This document shows, in pieces, positions 37,280 to 46,474 of a stretch of 64,000 nt of DNA. The stretch lies in assembly GCA_018262795.1 (NCBI GenBank), contig JADFDM010000006.1:124001-188000 (forward strand), given 5' to 3'. The stretch is from Sphingobacteriales bacterium. Lineage in GTDB: Bacteria > Bacteroidota > Bacteroidia > Chitinophagales > LD1. Each line of letters opens with the position of its first letter. Position 1 is the first letter of the stretch. The translations under genes and the position numbers were made by a program. The notes below the pieces were generated by a model. That model searched no databases. It was not told the origin of the DNA and saw only the letters and a list, made by a program, of their open reading frames with translations.

Positions 37280-38221
37280 TTATTGTATCGCTCTGATTTT
37301 CATCAGCAGAATTTCAGCAATTCTACGCTTGCTTTCGTGAGTCCAACCGGCAATATGAGGGGTGAGCAAAACCCGTTTATCTATGATCAACTGATCAAAA
37401 AGATTTTTCTCACTTTGATTGAAAGTTTCAAGCTTTTCATTTTCGAGTACATCTAAGGCTGCGCCTCTAATTTTCTCTTCTTGCAGGCAACGGATGAGGC
37501 CTTCGGTATCCAACACTTTTCCGCGCGATGTATTAAGGAGCCAAAAAGGTTTGCGGAACGAAGAAAGATATTCATAGCCTATCAAAGATTTTGTTTCCTC
37601 TGTCAGGGGTAAATGCAAACTCAACACATCGCATTGCTGTGCTATTTCTTCCATTGTGCTTTCCTTTACTAATTCATTGCCGAAGCCGTGGAGATACTTA
37701 TCATACGATAGAATGCTCACCTCAAATCCGCTCAGCAGTTTTGCAAAAGCCTGCGCTGTATTTCCGTAGGCAATTAAGCCTACCGTTTTGCCGGAGAGTT
37801 CCACTCCTCTGTTCGCCTCACGACTCCACACTCCATTTTTCACTTCATTGTTGGCTACTGAAATATTATTCAGCAGGTTGAGCAACATACCGAGCGCCTG
37901 CTCGGCTACCGCATTGCGATTGCCTTCAGGCGAATTAAAAGCAGTAATTCCCTTCAGGGCCGCATACTTTAAATCTATCACCTCCAAACCGGAGCCTGCC
38001 CTGCACACAAACTTTAGTTGCGAAGCCCTATCCATCATCTCTTTGCCCACGTACACTTTACTATTTATTACCAGTCCGGTGTATTGGTCAATAATTGCTC
38101 CCACTTCATCGGGGGTAATATCGGGGCAGTCTTGTACTTCAAAACCATCCGCCTTTAAGCCTTCCTTCAGCAAAGGATGAAGATCATCGGTAATCAATAT
38201 TTTTCTCCCCTGCCCTTTCAT
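37280..38221 (-). CDS. D-2-hydroxyacid dehydrogenase (phosphoglycerate dehydrogenase-like)
   Basis: 313 aa. Rossmann-type 2-hydroxyacid dehydrogenase: substrate-domain start ILITDDLHPLL, NAD site VGLIAYGNTAQAFAKLL (about 145-161), catalytic Arg in NTSRGKVLD, and the catalytic His in LLTPHIAGWTHESKRR (about 290). The nucleotide-binding motif reads A-Y-G-N-T rather than the usual G-x-G, a small departure. It resembles the short SerA form. Its start overlaps the end of rsmA by 4 bases, so the pair is cotranscribed. Confidence 0.87.
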   Translation of the reverse strand: MKGQGRKILITDDLHPLLKEGLKADGFEVQDCPDITPDEVGAIIDQYTGLVINSKVYVGKEMMDRASQLKFVCRAGSGLEVIDLKYAALKGITAFNSPEGNRNAVAEQALGMLLNLLNNISVANNEVKNGVWSREANRGVELSGKTVGLIAYGNTAQAFAKLLSGFEVSILSYDKYLHGFGNELVKESTMEEIAQQCDVLSLHLPLTEETKSLIGYEYLSSFRKPFWLLNTSRGKVLDTEGLIRCLQEEKIRGAALDVLENEKLETFNQSEKNLFDQLIIDKRVLLTPHIAGWTHESKRRIAEILLMKIRAIQ

Positions 38222-38982
38222 GAAATCAGATTAGTGAGTGATTCAAACTCAGCTATTGAAAGTTGCTCGGGTCGCTTGGCGAACACTTCTTGCGCCAGCA
38301 ACGATTTATCAGCAACTAATTCTTTTAGGCTGTTGCGCATGGTTTTTCTGCGCTGATTAAATGCGGCTTTTACTAGCTTCTTAAATTTCTCTTCATCGCA
38401 TTGTAAGGTCGTTCTTTTGCGTTTCAGCTTAATCACTCCGCTCATGACCTTCGGTGGTGGATTAAAGCTCTCGGGCAACACATCGAATAAATAATAGCAA
38501 TCAAAGTAAGCCTGTGCGAGCACACTCAGAATGCCATAATCTTTGTTGCCGGGTTTGGCAGCAATGCGCAGTGCTACTTCCTTTTGAAACATGCCGGTCA
38601 TTTCTTCCACCACCTCCTTATATTCAATCATGCGAAAAATGATTTGCGAGGAAATGTTGTAAGGGAAATTGCCCACTATATGGGTTGGGTGTTGCATGAA
38701 ATTCAAATCCGCTTTCAGGAAATCCCGGTGGATAACTTTACCCCGCAAGTGGGGATAGGTTTGCGCTAAATGCGCTACCCATCGGTCGTCTAATTCTACT
38801 ACATAGAAATTATCGGGCTTTGGCTGAAGTAAATATTTTGTGAGTGCTCCCATTCCCGGCCCAATCTCTACCACGGTGGCAAAGGATTTCATATCGCCAA
38901 TAGCTTCGGCTATCTGCTGCAACACGGCTTCATCTTTCAGAAAATGCTGGCCAAGTGATTTTTTGAGAAAGGGTTTTTGCAC
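38218..38982 (-). CDS. rsmA: 16S rRNA (adenine1518/1519-N6)-dimethyltransferase RsmA/KsgA
   Basis: 254 aa. N-terminal KSLGQHFLKDEAVLQ, SAM motif VVEIGPGMGALT (about 37-48), and the catalytic N-F-P-Y-N (about 104-108), which are the KsgA marks. The C-terminal helical domain has FNQRRKTMRNSLK. It dimethylates two adenosines at the 3' end of 16S rRNA. It overlaps the dehydrogenase downstream by 4 bases. Confidence 0.97.
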   Translation of the reverse strand: MQKPFLKKSLGQHFLKDEAVLQQIAEAIGDMKSFATVVEIGPGMGALTKYLLQPKPDNFYVVELDDRWVAHLAQTYPHLRGKVIHRDFLKADLNFMQHPTHIVGNFPYNISSQIIFRMIEYKEVVEEMTGMFQKEVALRIAAKPGNKDYGILSVLAQAYFDCYYLFDVLPESFNPPPKVMSGVIKLKRKRTTLQCDEEKFKKLVKAAFNQRRKTMRNSLKELVADKSLLAQEVFAKRPEQLSIAEFESLTNLIS

Positions 38983-39101
38983 CGCGCAAATATATCGTAA
39001 TGGAGCTTTGTCATCACATCACAAACGGGAATGCGACTTTAAACTTTCGCACCAAAACCCGAAAGTTCCTCTATTTTAGTCCCCTCAAAAAATTTAAAAA
39101 A

Positions 39102-40535
39102 ATGAAACTTCAATTAAGTATATGTAAAGACTACACGGCTTTTGACCATACGGTCGTGTTGATAGATGATAAAACCAAATTAGAAAGTATCGGCATCTCA
39201 AAAGTGGTAGTCACCGATGCCGGGCAGTTTTTTACTAACAAAACCGGCAATCTCTATCAGCAGATTTTCGAAGGCAAAAGCTTGAGCATTGTTAAGTTAG
39301 ATCCCTCAAAAGAAGAGTATCGCGTGCTGGAAGCTGCGCGCAGAATGGGCTTCTCCATCAACCGCTTTTTAAACAGCAAAAAAATAAAAGAGGCTTCGGT
39401 ATTCAATGCGATAAACAAACCAAAAATCACAGCCGCTTTTGCAGAAGGTGTAGCGTTGAGCAACTATGAATTTCTGAAGTATAAAACCAAAGATAAGCAG
39501 GCGAAAAGCTTAGTTTCATTAAAGATAGATGAACACTCTTGCGACAGTAAAACGTTAGAAGAAGTTTCAAAAATTTCAGAGGCAAATTTCTTTTCCCGCA
39601 ATCTAATTAACGAACCTCTTTCGTACTTAACCGCCACTCAACTGAGCAAGGAGATTAGCGCTGCCGGAAAGAAATACGGTTTTTCAGTGAAGGTGTTCGA
39701 CAAGAAAAAAATTGAATCCTTGAAAATGGGCGGGCTGCTGGCGGTAAACAAAGGCAGTGTAGATCCACCGACCTTCACAGTGATGGAGTACAAATCATCT
39801 AAAAAGAAAAACAAAAAGCCTATTGTGCTGGTTGGGAAAGGCGTGGTGTACGACACGGGTGGCTTGAGTCTGAAACCCACTGCCAACAGCATGGACATGA
39901 TGAAGTGCGACATGAGTGGTGCCGCAGCCGTGGCAGGTGTTTTCATAGCTGCTGCTTCGCTTAAACTTCCGGTGCACATCATCGGACTAATACCGGCTAC
40001 AGATAATCGCCCCGGAGGAAATGCTTATGTGCCGGGAGATGTAGTAACCATGATGAGCGGCCTGAATGTAGAAATGCTGAATGCCGATGCCGAAGGGCGG
40101 ATGATATTGGCAGATGCACTGCATTATGCCTCGCAATTCTCTCCTGAGTTGGTTTGCGATTTTGCAACGCTTACCGGAGCGGCTAAAGCCGCCACCAGCA
40201 GTGTAGCGTCACCGGTCATGGGAACAGCCGGAAATGATATAAAACAGAAGATGATGAGTTCGGCCAATCACACTTACGAGAGACTGATTGAGTTTCCGCT
40301 TTGGGACGAATATGGCGACATGATTAAGAGCGAAATTGCCGACCTTAAAAATATTGGCGGCTCAGAAGCCGGCAGCATTACAGCCGGAAAGTTTTTGGAG
40401 CGCTTTACTGATTACCCTTGGTTACATTTCGACATTGCGGGCACCGCTTATCTCACAGGCGAGGATAGCTACCGCGGTCGCTATGGCACGGGAGTTGGCG
40501 TAAGGCTGATTACTGACTTTTTGAAGAACTATTAA
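39102..40535 (+). CDS. Leucyl aminopeptidase (M17 family)
   Basis: 477 aa from the ATG at 39102; the frame is open for 34 more codons upstream, but that stretch matches no family start. The C-terminal metal-dependent catalytic domain has GVVYDTGGLSLKP (about 250-262), KCDMSGAAAV, and the signature N-A-D-A-E-G-R (about 325-331). These provide the ligands for two divalent metal ions. It removes N-terminal residues from peptides in the cytoplasm. It is divergent from rsmA and followed by pdxA on the same strand. Confidence 0.93.
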   Translation: MKLQLSICKDYTAFDHTVVLIDDKTKLESIGISKVVVTDAGQFFTNKTGNLYQQIFEGKSLSIVKLDPSKEEYRVLEAARRMGFSINRFLNSKKIKEASVFNAINKPKITAAFAEGVALSNYEFLKYKTKDKQAKSLVSLKIDEHSCDSKTLEEVSKISEANFFSRNLINEPLSYLTATQLSKEISAAGKKYGFSVKVFDKKKIESLKMGGLLAVNKGSVDPPTFTVMEYKSSKKKNKKPIVLVGKGVVYDTGGLSLKPTANSMDMMKCDMSGAAAVAGVFIAAASLKLPVHIIGLIPATDNRPGGNAYVPGDVVTMMSGLNVEMLNADAEGRMILADALHYASQFSPELVCDFATLTGAAKAATSSVASPVMGTAGNDIKQKMMSSANHTYERLIEFPLWDEYGDMIKSEIADLKNIGGSEAGSITAGKFLERFTDYPWLHFDIAGTAYLTGEDSYRGRYGTGVGVRLITDFLKNY

Positions 40536-40571
40536 TAGATTATTGCGGAACTATAATTTGTGTAATCGAAG

Positions 40572-41624
40572 ATGGAAAACAGAAAATACAAAATAGGCAT
40601 TACTATTGGTGACTATAACGGCATTGGTCCCGAAGTCATTATTAAAACGCTGGAGGACGAACGCATCTTCCGCTTTTGTTCGGTGGTCGTTTACGGGCAG
40701 AAAAACATCATTTCTTATTACGCTAAAAACTTGAAGGTTCAGAATTTCAATGTTCAGGAAATTGAAGAAGTTGAAAAGCTTAATCCTAAAATTCCAAACA
40801 TTATCAACTGCTGGAGCGAGCCAGTGAAAATTGAACCCGGTAGAGCTGAATCGGAAGCAGGCACTCGCGCCATGATATGTCTGAACCGAGGCATTAAGGA
40901 TTTGCTGGCCGGGGAGATTGATGTGCTGGTTACCGGCCCCGTAAATAAAAGCACCATCAGCGAACATCACCCCGACTTTACCGGCCAAACGGAATACATA
41001 GCCAAAGAAGCAGACGCACAAAATCCCATGATGATTTTAGGAGATGATGCACTGAAAGTAGGGTTGGTCACTACTCATCTACCGCTGAAAGAGGTAGCGG
41101 GCAAAATGGACATTCAACTGATTACTTCCAAAATTGAAATTCTAAATCAATCGCTCCGGCAAGACTTTTTGATTAACCATCCGCGCATTGCGGTGTTGGG
41201 TCTAAACCCCCATGCCGGGGATAACGGTTTGCTGGGGAAAGAAGAAAAAGATTTGATAGCTCCGGCAGTAAATCGCGCGAAGGAAAAAGGGATTCTGGCT
41301 TTAGGGCCTTTTTCGTCCGATGGATTTTTCGGCTCGCAACATTACCGGAAATTTGATGCGGTACTGGCGATGTATCACGACCAAGGGCTGGTACCTTTTA
41401 AAACTATTTCTTTCGGAACAGGAGTAAACTATACCGCAGGCTTGCCCATCGTGCGCACTTCGCCCGACCACGGAACCGGGTATGACATTGCCGGGAAAAA
41501 CCTCGCCTCGCCCGATTCGCTTCGCAATGCTATTTTCATGGGAATTGACATTGTAAAAAACCGCGAAGCTTATAAGGAAATGACTGCCAATCCGGTGGAG
41601 AGAGTACGAGTGGATAGAGAGTAA
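40572..41624 (+). CDS. pdxA: 4-hydroxythreonine-4-phosphate dehydrogenase PdxA
   Basis: 350 aa. Start MENRKYKIGITIGDYNGIGPEV, then VTGPVNKSTISEHHPDFTGQTEYIA with the first metal histidine, and later CTTHLP-type VTTHLPLKEV, LNPHAGD and YHDQGLVPFK with the other metal-binding histidines. Ends at PDHGTGYDIAGKNLASPDSLRNAI. It catalyses an NAD-dependent step of pyridoxal phosphate synthesis. It lies 36 bases behind the aminopeptidase gene. Confidence 0.96.
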   Translation: MENRKYKIGITIGDYNGIGPEVIIKTLEDERIFRFCSVVVYGQKNIISYYAKNLKVQNFNVQEIEEVEKLNPKIPNIINCWSEPVKIEPGRAESEAGTRAMICLNRGIKDLLAGEIDVLVTGPVNKSTISEHHPDFTGQTEYIAKEADAQNPMMILGDDALKVGLVTTHLPLKEVAGKMDIQLITSKIEILNQSLRQDFLINHPRIAVLGLNPHAGDNGLLGKEEKDLIAPAVNRAKEKGILALGPFSSDGFFGSQHYRKFDAVLAMYHDQGLVPFKTISFGTGVNYTAGLPIVRTSPDHGTGYDIAGKNLASPDSLRNAIFMGIDIVKNREAYKEMTANPVERVRVDRE

Positions 41625-41689
41625 TCTTACCCCACATTAAACGAAAAGATCAGAAGTGATTTTTTGAAGAAAGTTACACAGCTAATCTC

Positions 41690-42358
41690 CTACGCATCCT
41701 GAAATTCGATACCATACTTGGTTTGCAAATGAGCCCACCAAATGAAACGATATGTTAGATAGGAGGCAATAGGAGCAAAAGCCACATCCATAGAGTAGTG
41801 AACGTGTTGCCATACCAGCAGGATAGCAACCGTTATCGTCACAAAAATGGCGTAATACTTTAGGTAACGGTTCGAGACTAACAGCGCTAACAATGTAAGT
41901 GCGGAAATATGCCCCGAAAAAAATAGGTCTTTGGTGACCACCACATTTTTGCTGTGCAATACCAAATTCGCTATAGGGTCGGTTAAAAAAATCATGTCGT
42001 GAGGAGGCTCTAAGGGCACAAAATAAATGCTGATTGTGCGAGCTATCATAATGATAGAAAACATCTGCAAGCCCTTCACTAACTTATCGGGGTGTATCAG
42101 CGTGTAAATAAATACCATTAGCAGGGTCGAATACTCCAAGATGAAAATGGGCACTGAAAAATTATAAGGCGGCAGGTAACTTTCTAAGAAATCATTCACT
42201 TGCAGGCCGCTTCTCTCCTGCCATATTCTTAAATAATGAAACTGATATAGGCAAACCCCAATCAGCACCAACACAGATAGCACCAATTGATTCCTAAAAG
42301 TCGTGGATGCCCAAACTTTGCGCCATACTTCAGGAATTTTTTTCAACTCAGTGAACAT
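41690..42358 (-). CDS. PAP2/sphingomyelin-synthase-like membrane protein
   Basis: 222 aa with about six membrane helices. Near the C-terminus are L-F-F-S-G-H (about 150) and Q-H-V-H-Y-S-M-D-V (about 182-190), the two catalytic histidine motifs of the PAP2_C (sphingomyelin synthase-like) family. Such enzymes transfer or remove phosphate head groups on lipids. Many Bacteroidota make sphingolipids, so a sphingolipid or glycerolipid substrate is possible, but no other lipid gene adjoins. It lies 59 bases downstream of the CPBP gene, in the same direction. Confidence 0.72.
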   Translation of the reverse strand: MFTELKKIPEVWRKVWASTTFRNQLVLSVLVLIGVCLYQFHYLRIWQERSGLQVNDFLESYLPPYNFSVPIFILEYSTLLMVFIYTLIHPDKLVKGLQMFSIIMIARTISIYFVPLEPPHDMIFLTDPIANLVLHSKNVVVTKDLFFSGHISALTLLALLVSNRYLKYYAIFVTITVAILLVWQHVHYSMDVAFAPIASYLTYRFIWWAHLQTKYGIEFQDA

Positions 42359-42417
42359 TTCTAATTGTGTTAGATTACAAATTTACTAAACCAAGGTTAG
42401 ATATAGGGTTAATTTTT

Positions 42418-43011
42418 TTAAACTACTGCTGACTCCGGATTTTCACTGCGGTAAGAATATTTCAGCACACAAAACATAGACACATCATACACAAAATGGG
42501 CAATGATAGCCGAGAACAATCCGAAATACCGAAACAAGTAACCAAAACCGGCACAAATTACCACCAGGAATATTCCATATATAGTTAGGTTCAGGTTGTA
42601 GGGATGAATATAACCATGTAGCAACACAAACAGAATTGAAGCCGGCCAAACGCCTATGAGAGGTTGAATGCCCGCTCGAAATAAAACCTCCTCCCCTACC
42701 GATGCGCAAAATGAATAAAATAGAATATGGAGGAGCGTTGGGTTCATCCCCCCAATCATTCCTTCAAAAAAAACCCGAATGCCTTTAAATCTTCTGCCGT
42801 TAATCATTACCAAACCTAAAATGGCAGCAAGGCTTCCAAAAAATAAGCCGGCCAAGGTTTGCAAATAATATTTTTTCCCTCCCAGCAGCACCGTGCGCAC
42901 TCCCTTTTGTTGCAAATAGTGAATGAGCAAAATACCGATGGCGCTCATGCCAAACAGCGTAAGCCAACTCAGGTAATTCAATCTTTTTTTATCCGGAGGT
43001 ACCATTTCCAA
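42418..43011 (-). CDS. CPBP-family intramembrane metalloprotease
   Basis: 197 aa, ATG at 43011 or two codons later. About six membrane segments. The core motifs are G-E-E-V-L-F-R (about 107-113), F-V-L-L-H (about 129-133) and A-H-F-V-Y-D (about 170-175), as in CAAX-processing and bacteriocin-immunity (CPBP) proteases. The substrate is unknown. It lies upstream of the PAP2-like gene and may share a transcript with it. Confidence 0.87.
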   Translation of the reverse strand: MEMVPPDKKRLNYLSWLTLFGMSAIGILLIHYLQQKGVRTVLLGGKKYYLQTLAGLFFGSLAAILGLVMINGRRFKGIRVFFEGMIGGMNPTLLHILFYSFCASVGEEVLFRAGIQPLIGVWPASILFVLLHGYIHPYNLNLTIYGIFLVVICAGFGYLFRYFGLFSAIIAHFVYDVSMFCVLKYSYRSENPESAVV

Positions 43012-43146
43012 TTTAGGGATGATTTAGCCGCCACAGCAAGAAGCACACATGGAACAAAAAGCAATCATCAAGTTTCCCTTTTAACTTTTACAGCGTTTAC
43101 ATTTTGAATGGTAATATAGTAATCTTGCGCAACGAATTAAAAAATT

Positions 43147-44196
43147 ATGGCTGAAGATAAAAAACCAACTCCCGTGAGCGCTCTGGGCGAATTCGGGCTC
43201 ATTGATAAATTAACCGCTGATTTTGTTCCTGTCAACTCCTCGACCATAAAAGCGGTGGGAGATGATGCAGCAGTGGTAGGTTATGGAGGGGAAAAGATGG
43301 TCATCAGCACCGATTTATTGGTAGAGGGTATTCACTTCGACTTAGCTTATACTCCTTTGAAACACTTAGGTTACAAAAGTGTGGTGGTAAACTTGAGCGA
43401 CATCTACGCTATGAATGCCGAACCGAAGCAGATCACAGTTTCCATCGCCATTTCGTCCCGATTCACCGTGGAGGCACTGGAGGAACTTTATGCCGGAATC
43501 AAGCTGGCCTGTTCCAAATATCAGGTGGATTTGGTGGGGGGCGATACAACTTCTTCGCTGACCGGTCTCATCATTTCGGTAACAGCCATCGGAGAGGCAG
43601 AGGAGTCTGCTCTCACTTACCGTAGCGGAGCGCGCGTGGGCGATTTAGTTTGCGTGAGTGGCGACTTGGGAGCCGCCTACTTGGGGCTTCAGATTTTAGA
43701 AAGAGAGAAACGCATTTATCTCGAACATCCCGATGTGCAGCCCGAATTGGAGAATGCCTCCTACCTTCTGGAGCGGCAGTTGAAGCCTGAAGCGCGCAGA
43801 GATGTGATTCACTTTTTTAAGGAAGTGGGGCTTAAGCCCACGGCCATGATGGATTTGAGTGACGGCCTGTCGAGCGATATTCTGCACATCTGCAAGCAAA
43901 GTGGCACCGGCTGCGAAATTGACGAGGCAGCTATCCCCATTGCAGAGGAGGCCTACCACATGGCGCTTCAATTCAATATGGATCCCACTACCTGTGCGCT
44001 AAACGGAGGGGAAGATTATGAATTGTTGTTTACCATTGAACCGGAAGATGAAACCAAACTCACCGGAGAGTTTTCGTTTTCAATAGTAGGGCGAATTACC
44101 GAAAAAGCAAGCGGCTATCATCTTATTTCTAAAGCAGGCCATCGCCACGCACTCAAAGCGCAAGGGTGGAGCCATTTTTTACCGGCAGCGGAGTAA
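43147..44196 (+). CDS. thiL: Thiamine-monophosphate kinase ThiL
   Basis: 349 aa. Starts with G-E-F-G-L-I-D-K-L, then VGDDAAVV (about 37-44), STDLLVEGIHF, VNLSDIYAMNA, and GGDTTSS, the AIR-synthase-like motifs of ThiL; MMDLSDGLSSD lies near residue 236. It phosphorylates thiamine monophosphate to the active pyrophosphate. It is a single gene divergent from the CPBP gene. Confidence 0.95.
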   Translation: MAEDKKPTPVSALGEFGLIDKLTADFVPVNSSTIKAVGDDAAVVGYGGEKMVISTDLLVEGIHFDLAYTPLKHLGYKSVVVNLSDIYAMNAEPKQITVSIAISSRFTVEALEELYAGIKLACSKYQVDLVGGDTTSSLTGLIISVTAIGEAEESALTYRSGARVGDLVCVSGDLGAAYLGLQILEREKRIYLEHPDVQPELENASYLLERQLKPEARRDVIHFFKEVGLKPTAMMDLSDGLSSDILHICKQSGTGCEIDEAAIPIAEEAYHMALQFNMDPTTCALNGGEDYELLFTIEPEDETKLTGEFSFSIVGRITEKASGYHLISKAGHRHALKAQGWSHFLPAAE

Positions 44197-44315
44197 TATT
44201 TTCTACTTGTTGACTCCTTACATCCTAAGATGCTTAAAAGCGGATGTAAAATTGAATCTTTACAATCAAACAAGCCGATTAGCAAACGAAAGCGATCACG
44301 TTAAACACCTCTCGC

Positions 44316-45059
44316 TTAGTTGTATTGCTTCAACTTTTCTTCTAATAATGCTGCTTTGGGGAACAGCAGGTTGTTCTCCAAGTGCATGTGTTGGTGGAGG
44401 TCATCGCGAAACTCTTTCAACATTCCGTACAACATTTTAAAATTATCACAGGCATATTCCGGAAGCGTAAAGTCCAAAGAAGTGTGTTCGATTTCAAAAA
44501 TCAGATCTCCGACTACTTTGTGTTCCTGCTCCTCCACTCGCATAGGTCCTTTAATTGTACCAAACTGGGTATGAGGAAATTGCTTCAACTCGCCCTTCTG
44601 ATATTTTTCCATGCTGCGGATATATGGAAATAGCACCAACTCTTCCTTCTTCATGTGATGGCTCAACTCAGTCATCACCTTCGTCCACAAAAAATTTATT
44701 TCTATCACCTCCGGATGATTTTGCCCGTAAGCTTTTGCTACTCTTTCTGCCAGTTCGTTAATGGAGCTTAAACTGTTGTTGATATAGGCGTGGTGAATAT
44801 TCAGAATATAGTCTATCAAGAATGATAATGACCATTTATTGAAGTCATAACGCTTTGCCCCGATTTGGTTTTCTAAAGCATGAATTTCATTCTCTAAATC
44901 CTGTATATCCAACTGCTTTTCTTCACAAACCTGCGTCATTTTTCTTCTTCCTCCATAGCTGAAATCTATTCCATACCTTTTGAATATCTCAGCCGCTCTA
45001 AAATCGTTGATAACAATATCTGCCACCGTTGAGTCGGCAAGGTTTTCAATTTCTTTCAT
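44316..45059 (-). CDS. RIC/YtfE-type di-iron iron-sulfur repair protein with altered ScdA_N motif
   Basis: 247 aa from the ATG at 45059 (the frame also has an ATG at 45074). The N-terminal ScdA_N helix bundle (about 8-60) is followed by a hemerythrin-like domain with histidine ligands in YILNIHHAYI, SHHMKKEE, VEEQEHKVVGD and LHQHMHLENNLLFP. RIC proteins repair iron-sulfur clusters damaged by nitric oxide or peroxide. The usual D-F-C-C-G-G of the first domain reads D-F-S-Y-G-G here (Ser34, Tyr35), so both cysteines are missing. A 12-base palindrome lies about 50 bases upstream. Confidence 0.9.
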   Translation of the reverse strand: MKEIENLADSTVADIVINDFRAAEIFKRYGIDFSYGGRRKMTQVCEEKQLDIQDLENEIHALENQIGAKRYDFNKWSLSFLIDYILNIHHAYINNSLSSINELAERVAKAYGQNHPEVIEINFLWTKVMTELSHHMKKEELVLFPYIRSMEKYQKGELKQFPHTQFGTIKGPMRVEEQEHKVVGDLIFEIEHTSLDFTLPEYACDNFKMLYGMLKEFRDDLHQHMHLENNLLFPKAALLEEKLKQYN

Positions 45060-45106
45060 AGTGCTTCGTTTCACGCGAAGTTGCAGCGAAGCGATAATAA
45101 TATTCG

Positions 45107-45118
45107 TGACTTACGTCA
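45107..45118 (-). promoter_or_regulatory. Palindrome upstream of the RIC gene (candidate Crp/Fnr-type operator)
   Basis: TGAC-TTAC-GTCA, a perfect inverted repeat of two 4-base arms around a 4-base spacer, 48-59 bases before the ATG. The spacing is that of Crp/Fnr-family sites; the nos operon palindrome has TGAT-N4-ATCA, so the two might be read by related regulators. This is inference. Confidence 0.4.
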
Positions 45119-45161
45119 TAGAGGCAACTAACATTGATTAGGTGGAAGTATGGTTTGCGGG

Positions 45162-46058
45162 TTACGCTTTCGGATGAGCCTTCCGGTGAATGTCCTTTAG
45201 TTTTTCGATAGTGTTATGCGTATAAACCTGTGTAGCCGCCAAACTGGAATGGCCTAATAATTCTTTCACGGCATTGATATCGGCTCCGCGATTCATTAGA
45301 TGGGTGGCAAAAGTATGGCGCAGTACATGCGGACTTTTTTTACTCACCGTAGTTATCTGCGAGAGATATTTTTTTACAATGGCATAAACAGATGCCGGCT
45401 TCAACTTCTCCCCTGTTGCATTCACGAGCAAGTAATTCTCTCGTTGCGATTCAAGCAGCTTTTTCTTCTCTGCCATATATTCCTTCACCGATACCAACAA
45501 TTCGGGGTGCAAGGGAATCAATCGCTCTTTGTTGCCTTTCCCCAGCACTTTGATTTGCGAATAATAAGAATCTACATCTGACTCTTTTAGTTGAATGAGT
45601 TCATTGCGCCTCATACCGGTGCCATACAACAACTCAATAATCAACTTTTGTAAACGGCCTTCGAGACCTTCCCCAAAATCAATGTTCGTCAGCAGATTTT
45701 CTATTCCTGCTTCTTCTACAAATACGGGAAGCCTTTTAGAGGTTTTGGGAGCCTGCACTTTTGCCAGTGGCGTTTTATTTATGTCCCCCTTTCGAAGCAT
45801 ATACTTATAGAAGGATTTGAGTGCCGATAATTTCCGGTTGATGGAGCGAGGACTTATTTTATCCTGCATCAGGCTCACCATCCAATTGCGGATGTCGGAA
45901 TGGCCTGCTTTTAAAATATCATCAGTAGTTCCATTGGCTTTTAGGAAAACATAGAATTGCGACAGGTCGTTCTTATAACTCTCAAAAGTGTTCGTGGAAT
46001 AACGCTTTTCGTAGCGAATATAATTCAGAAATGATTCTATAGTCACCGGTAAATCCAT
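45162..46058 (-). CDS. xerC: Tyrosine recombinase XerC
   Basis: 298 aa from the ATG at 46058; upstream codons in the open frame do not fit the family. Core-binding domain FLNYIRYEKRYSTNTFESYKNDLSQF, then the catalytic domain with the nucleophile and arginine set: G-T-G-M-R-R-N-E-L, H-V-L-R-H-T-F-A-T-H-L, G-H-S-S-L-A-A-T-Q-V-Y-T-H. It resolves chromosome dimers at dif with XerD. It follows rpsU on the same strand, a pairing common in Bacteroidota; the usual next gene, hpf, lies 40 kb away here. Confidence 0.94.
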   Translation of the reverse strand: MDLPVTIESFLNYIRYEKRYSTNTFESYKNDLSQFYVFLKANGTTDDILKAGHSDIRNWMVSLMQDKISPRSINRKLSALKSFYKYMLRKGDINKTPLAKVQAPKTSKRLPVFVEEAGIENLLTNIDFGEGLEGRLQKLIIELLYGTGMRRNELIQLKESDVDSYYSQIKVLGKGNKERLIPLHPELLVSVKEYMAEKKKLLESQRENYLLVNATGEKLKPASVYAIVKKYLSQITTVSKKSPHVLRHTFATHLMNRGADINAVKELLGHSSLAATQVYTHNTIEKLKDIHRKAHPKA

Positions 46059-46205
46059 GAGATAGCTAAAGTAACAACGACTGCTGTGAAATTGCAGGAA
46101 TGAATACGATTTATTATTACACAACTTGGAGCCATTGTGCTAAAGGACGCACAAATAGAGTTCCATAAAACTAAAAGACGAGGATGCTGGAGAGCGGGTA
46201 AACAC

Positions 46206-46235
46206 AAAAGCCCTGCTTAGTACAAGCAGGGCTTT
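46206..46235 (-). terminator. Terminator or attenuator between rpsU and xerC
   Basis: On the minus strand AAAGCCCTGCTT, loop GTACT, AAGCAGGGCTTT (12-bp perfect stem), then TTTTG. It lies 21 bases after the rpsU stop and about 150 bases before xerC, so it may end most rpsU transcripts and let few reach xerC. Confidence 0.8.
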
Positions 46236-46256
46236 ATCAGTCGAAAGAACAGAGGA

Positions 46257-46451
46257 CTATCCTTCTGCTTCTCTTTTAATTACTTCGATATACGCAGCTT
46301 TGAGAACCTGAGTTCTACGCTTCACTGATTTCTTGGTGAAGGTTTGACGTTCGCGTAATTCGCGCAAGATTCCGGCTTTTTCGAATTTCTTCTTGTACTT
46401 TTTGAGTGCCTTATCAATAGAATCTGCTTCTCTGGTGTCAATGATTAACAT
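46257..46451 (-). CDS. rpsU: 30S ribosomal protein S21
   Basis: 64 aa, full length for S21. It starts MLIIDTREADSIDKALKKYKKKFEKAG and is Lys/Arg-rich with RERQTFTKKSVKRR. It binds the 30S head and platform near the anti-Shine-Dalgarno sequence of 16S rRNA. It has a strong promoter overlapping the end of the acyl-CoA dehydrogenase gene and a terminator behind it. Confidence 0.97.
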   Translation of the reverse strand: MLIIDTREADSIDKALKKYKKKFEKAGILRELRERQTFTKKSVKRRTQVLKAAYIEVIKREAEG

Positions 46452-46474
46452 GCTTTGTTATTATTTTGGGAGGG

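Noticed and set aside
40551-41021. 156-aa minus-strand frame opposite pdxA
   Set aside because: It is fully inside pdxA on the other strand and has no recognisable domain; pdxA motifs account for the region.
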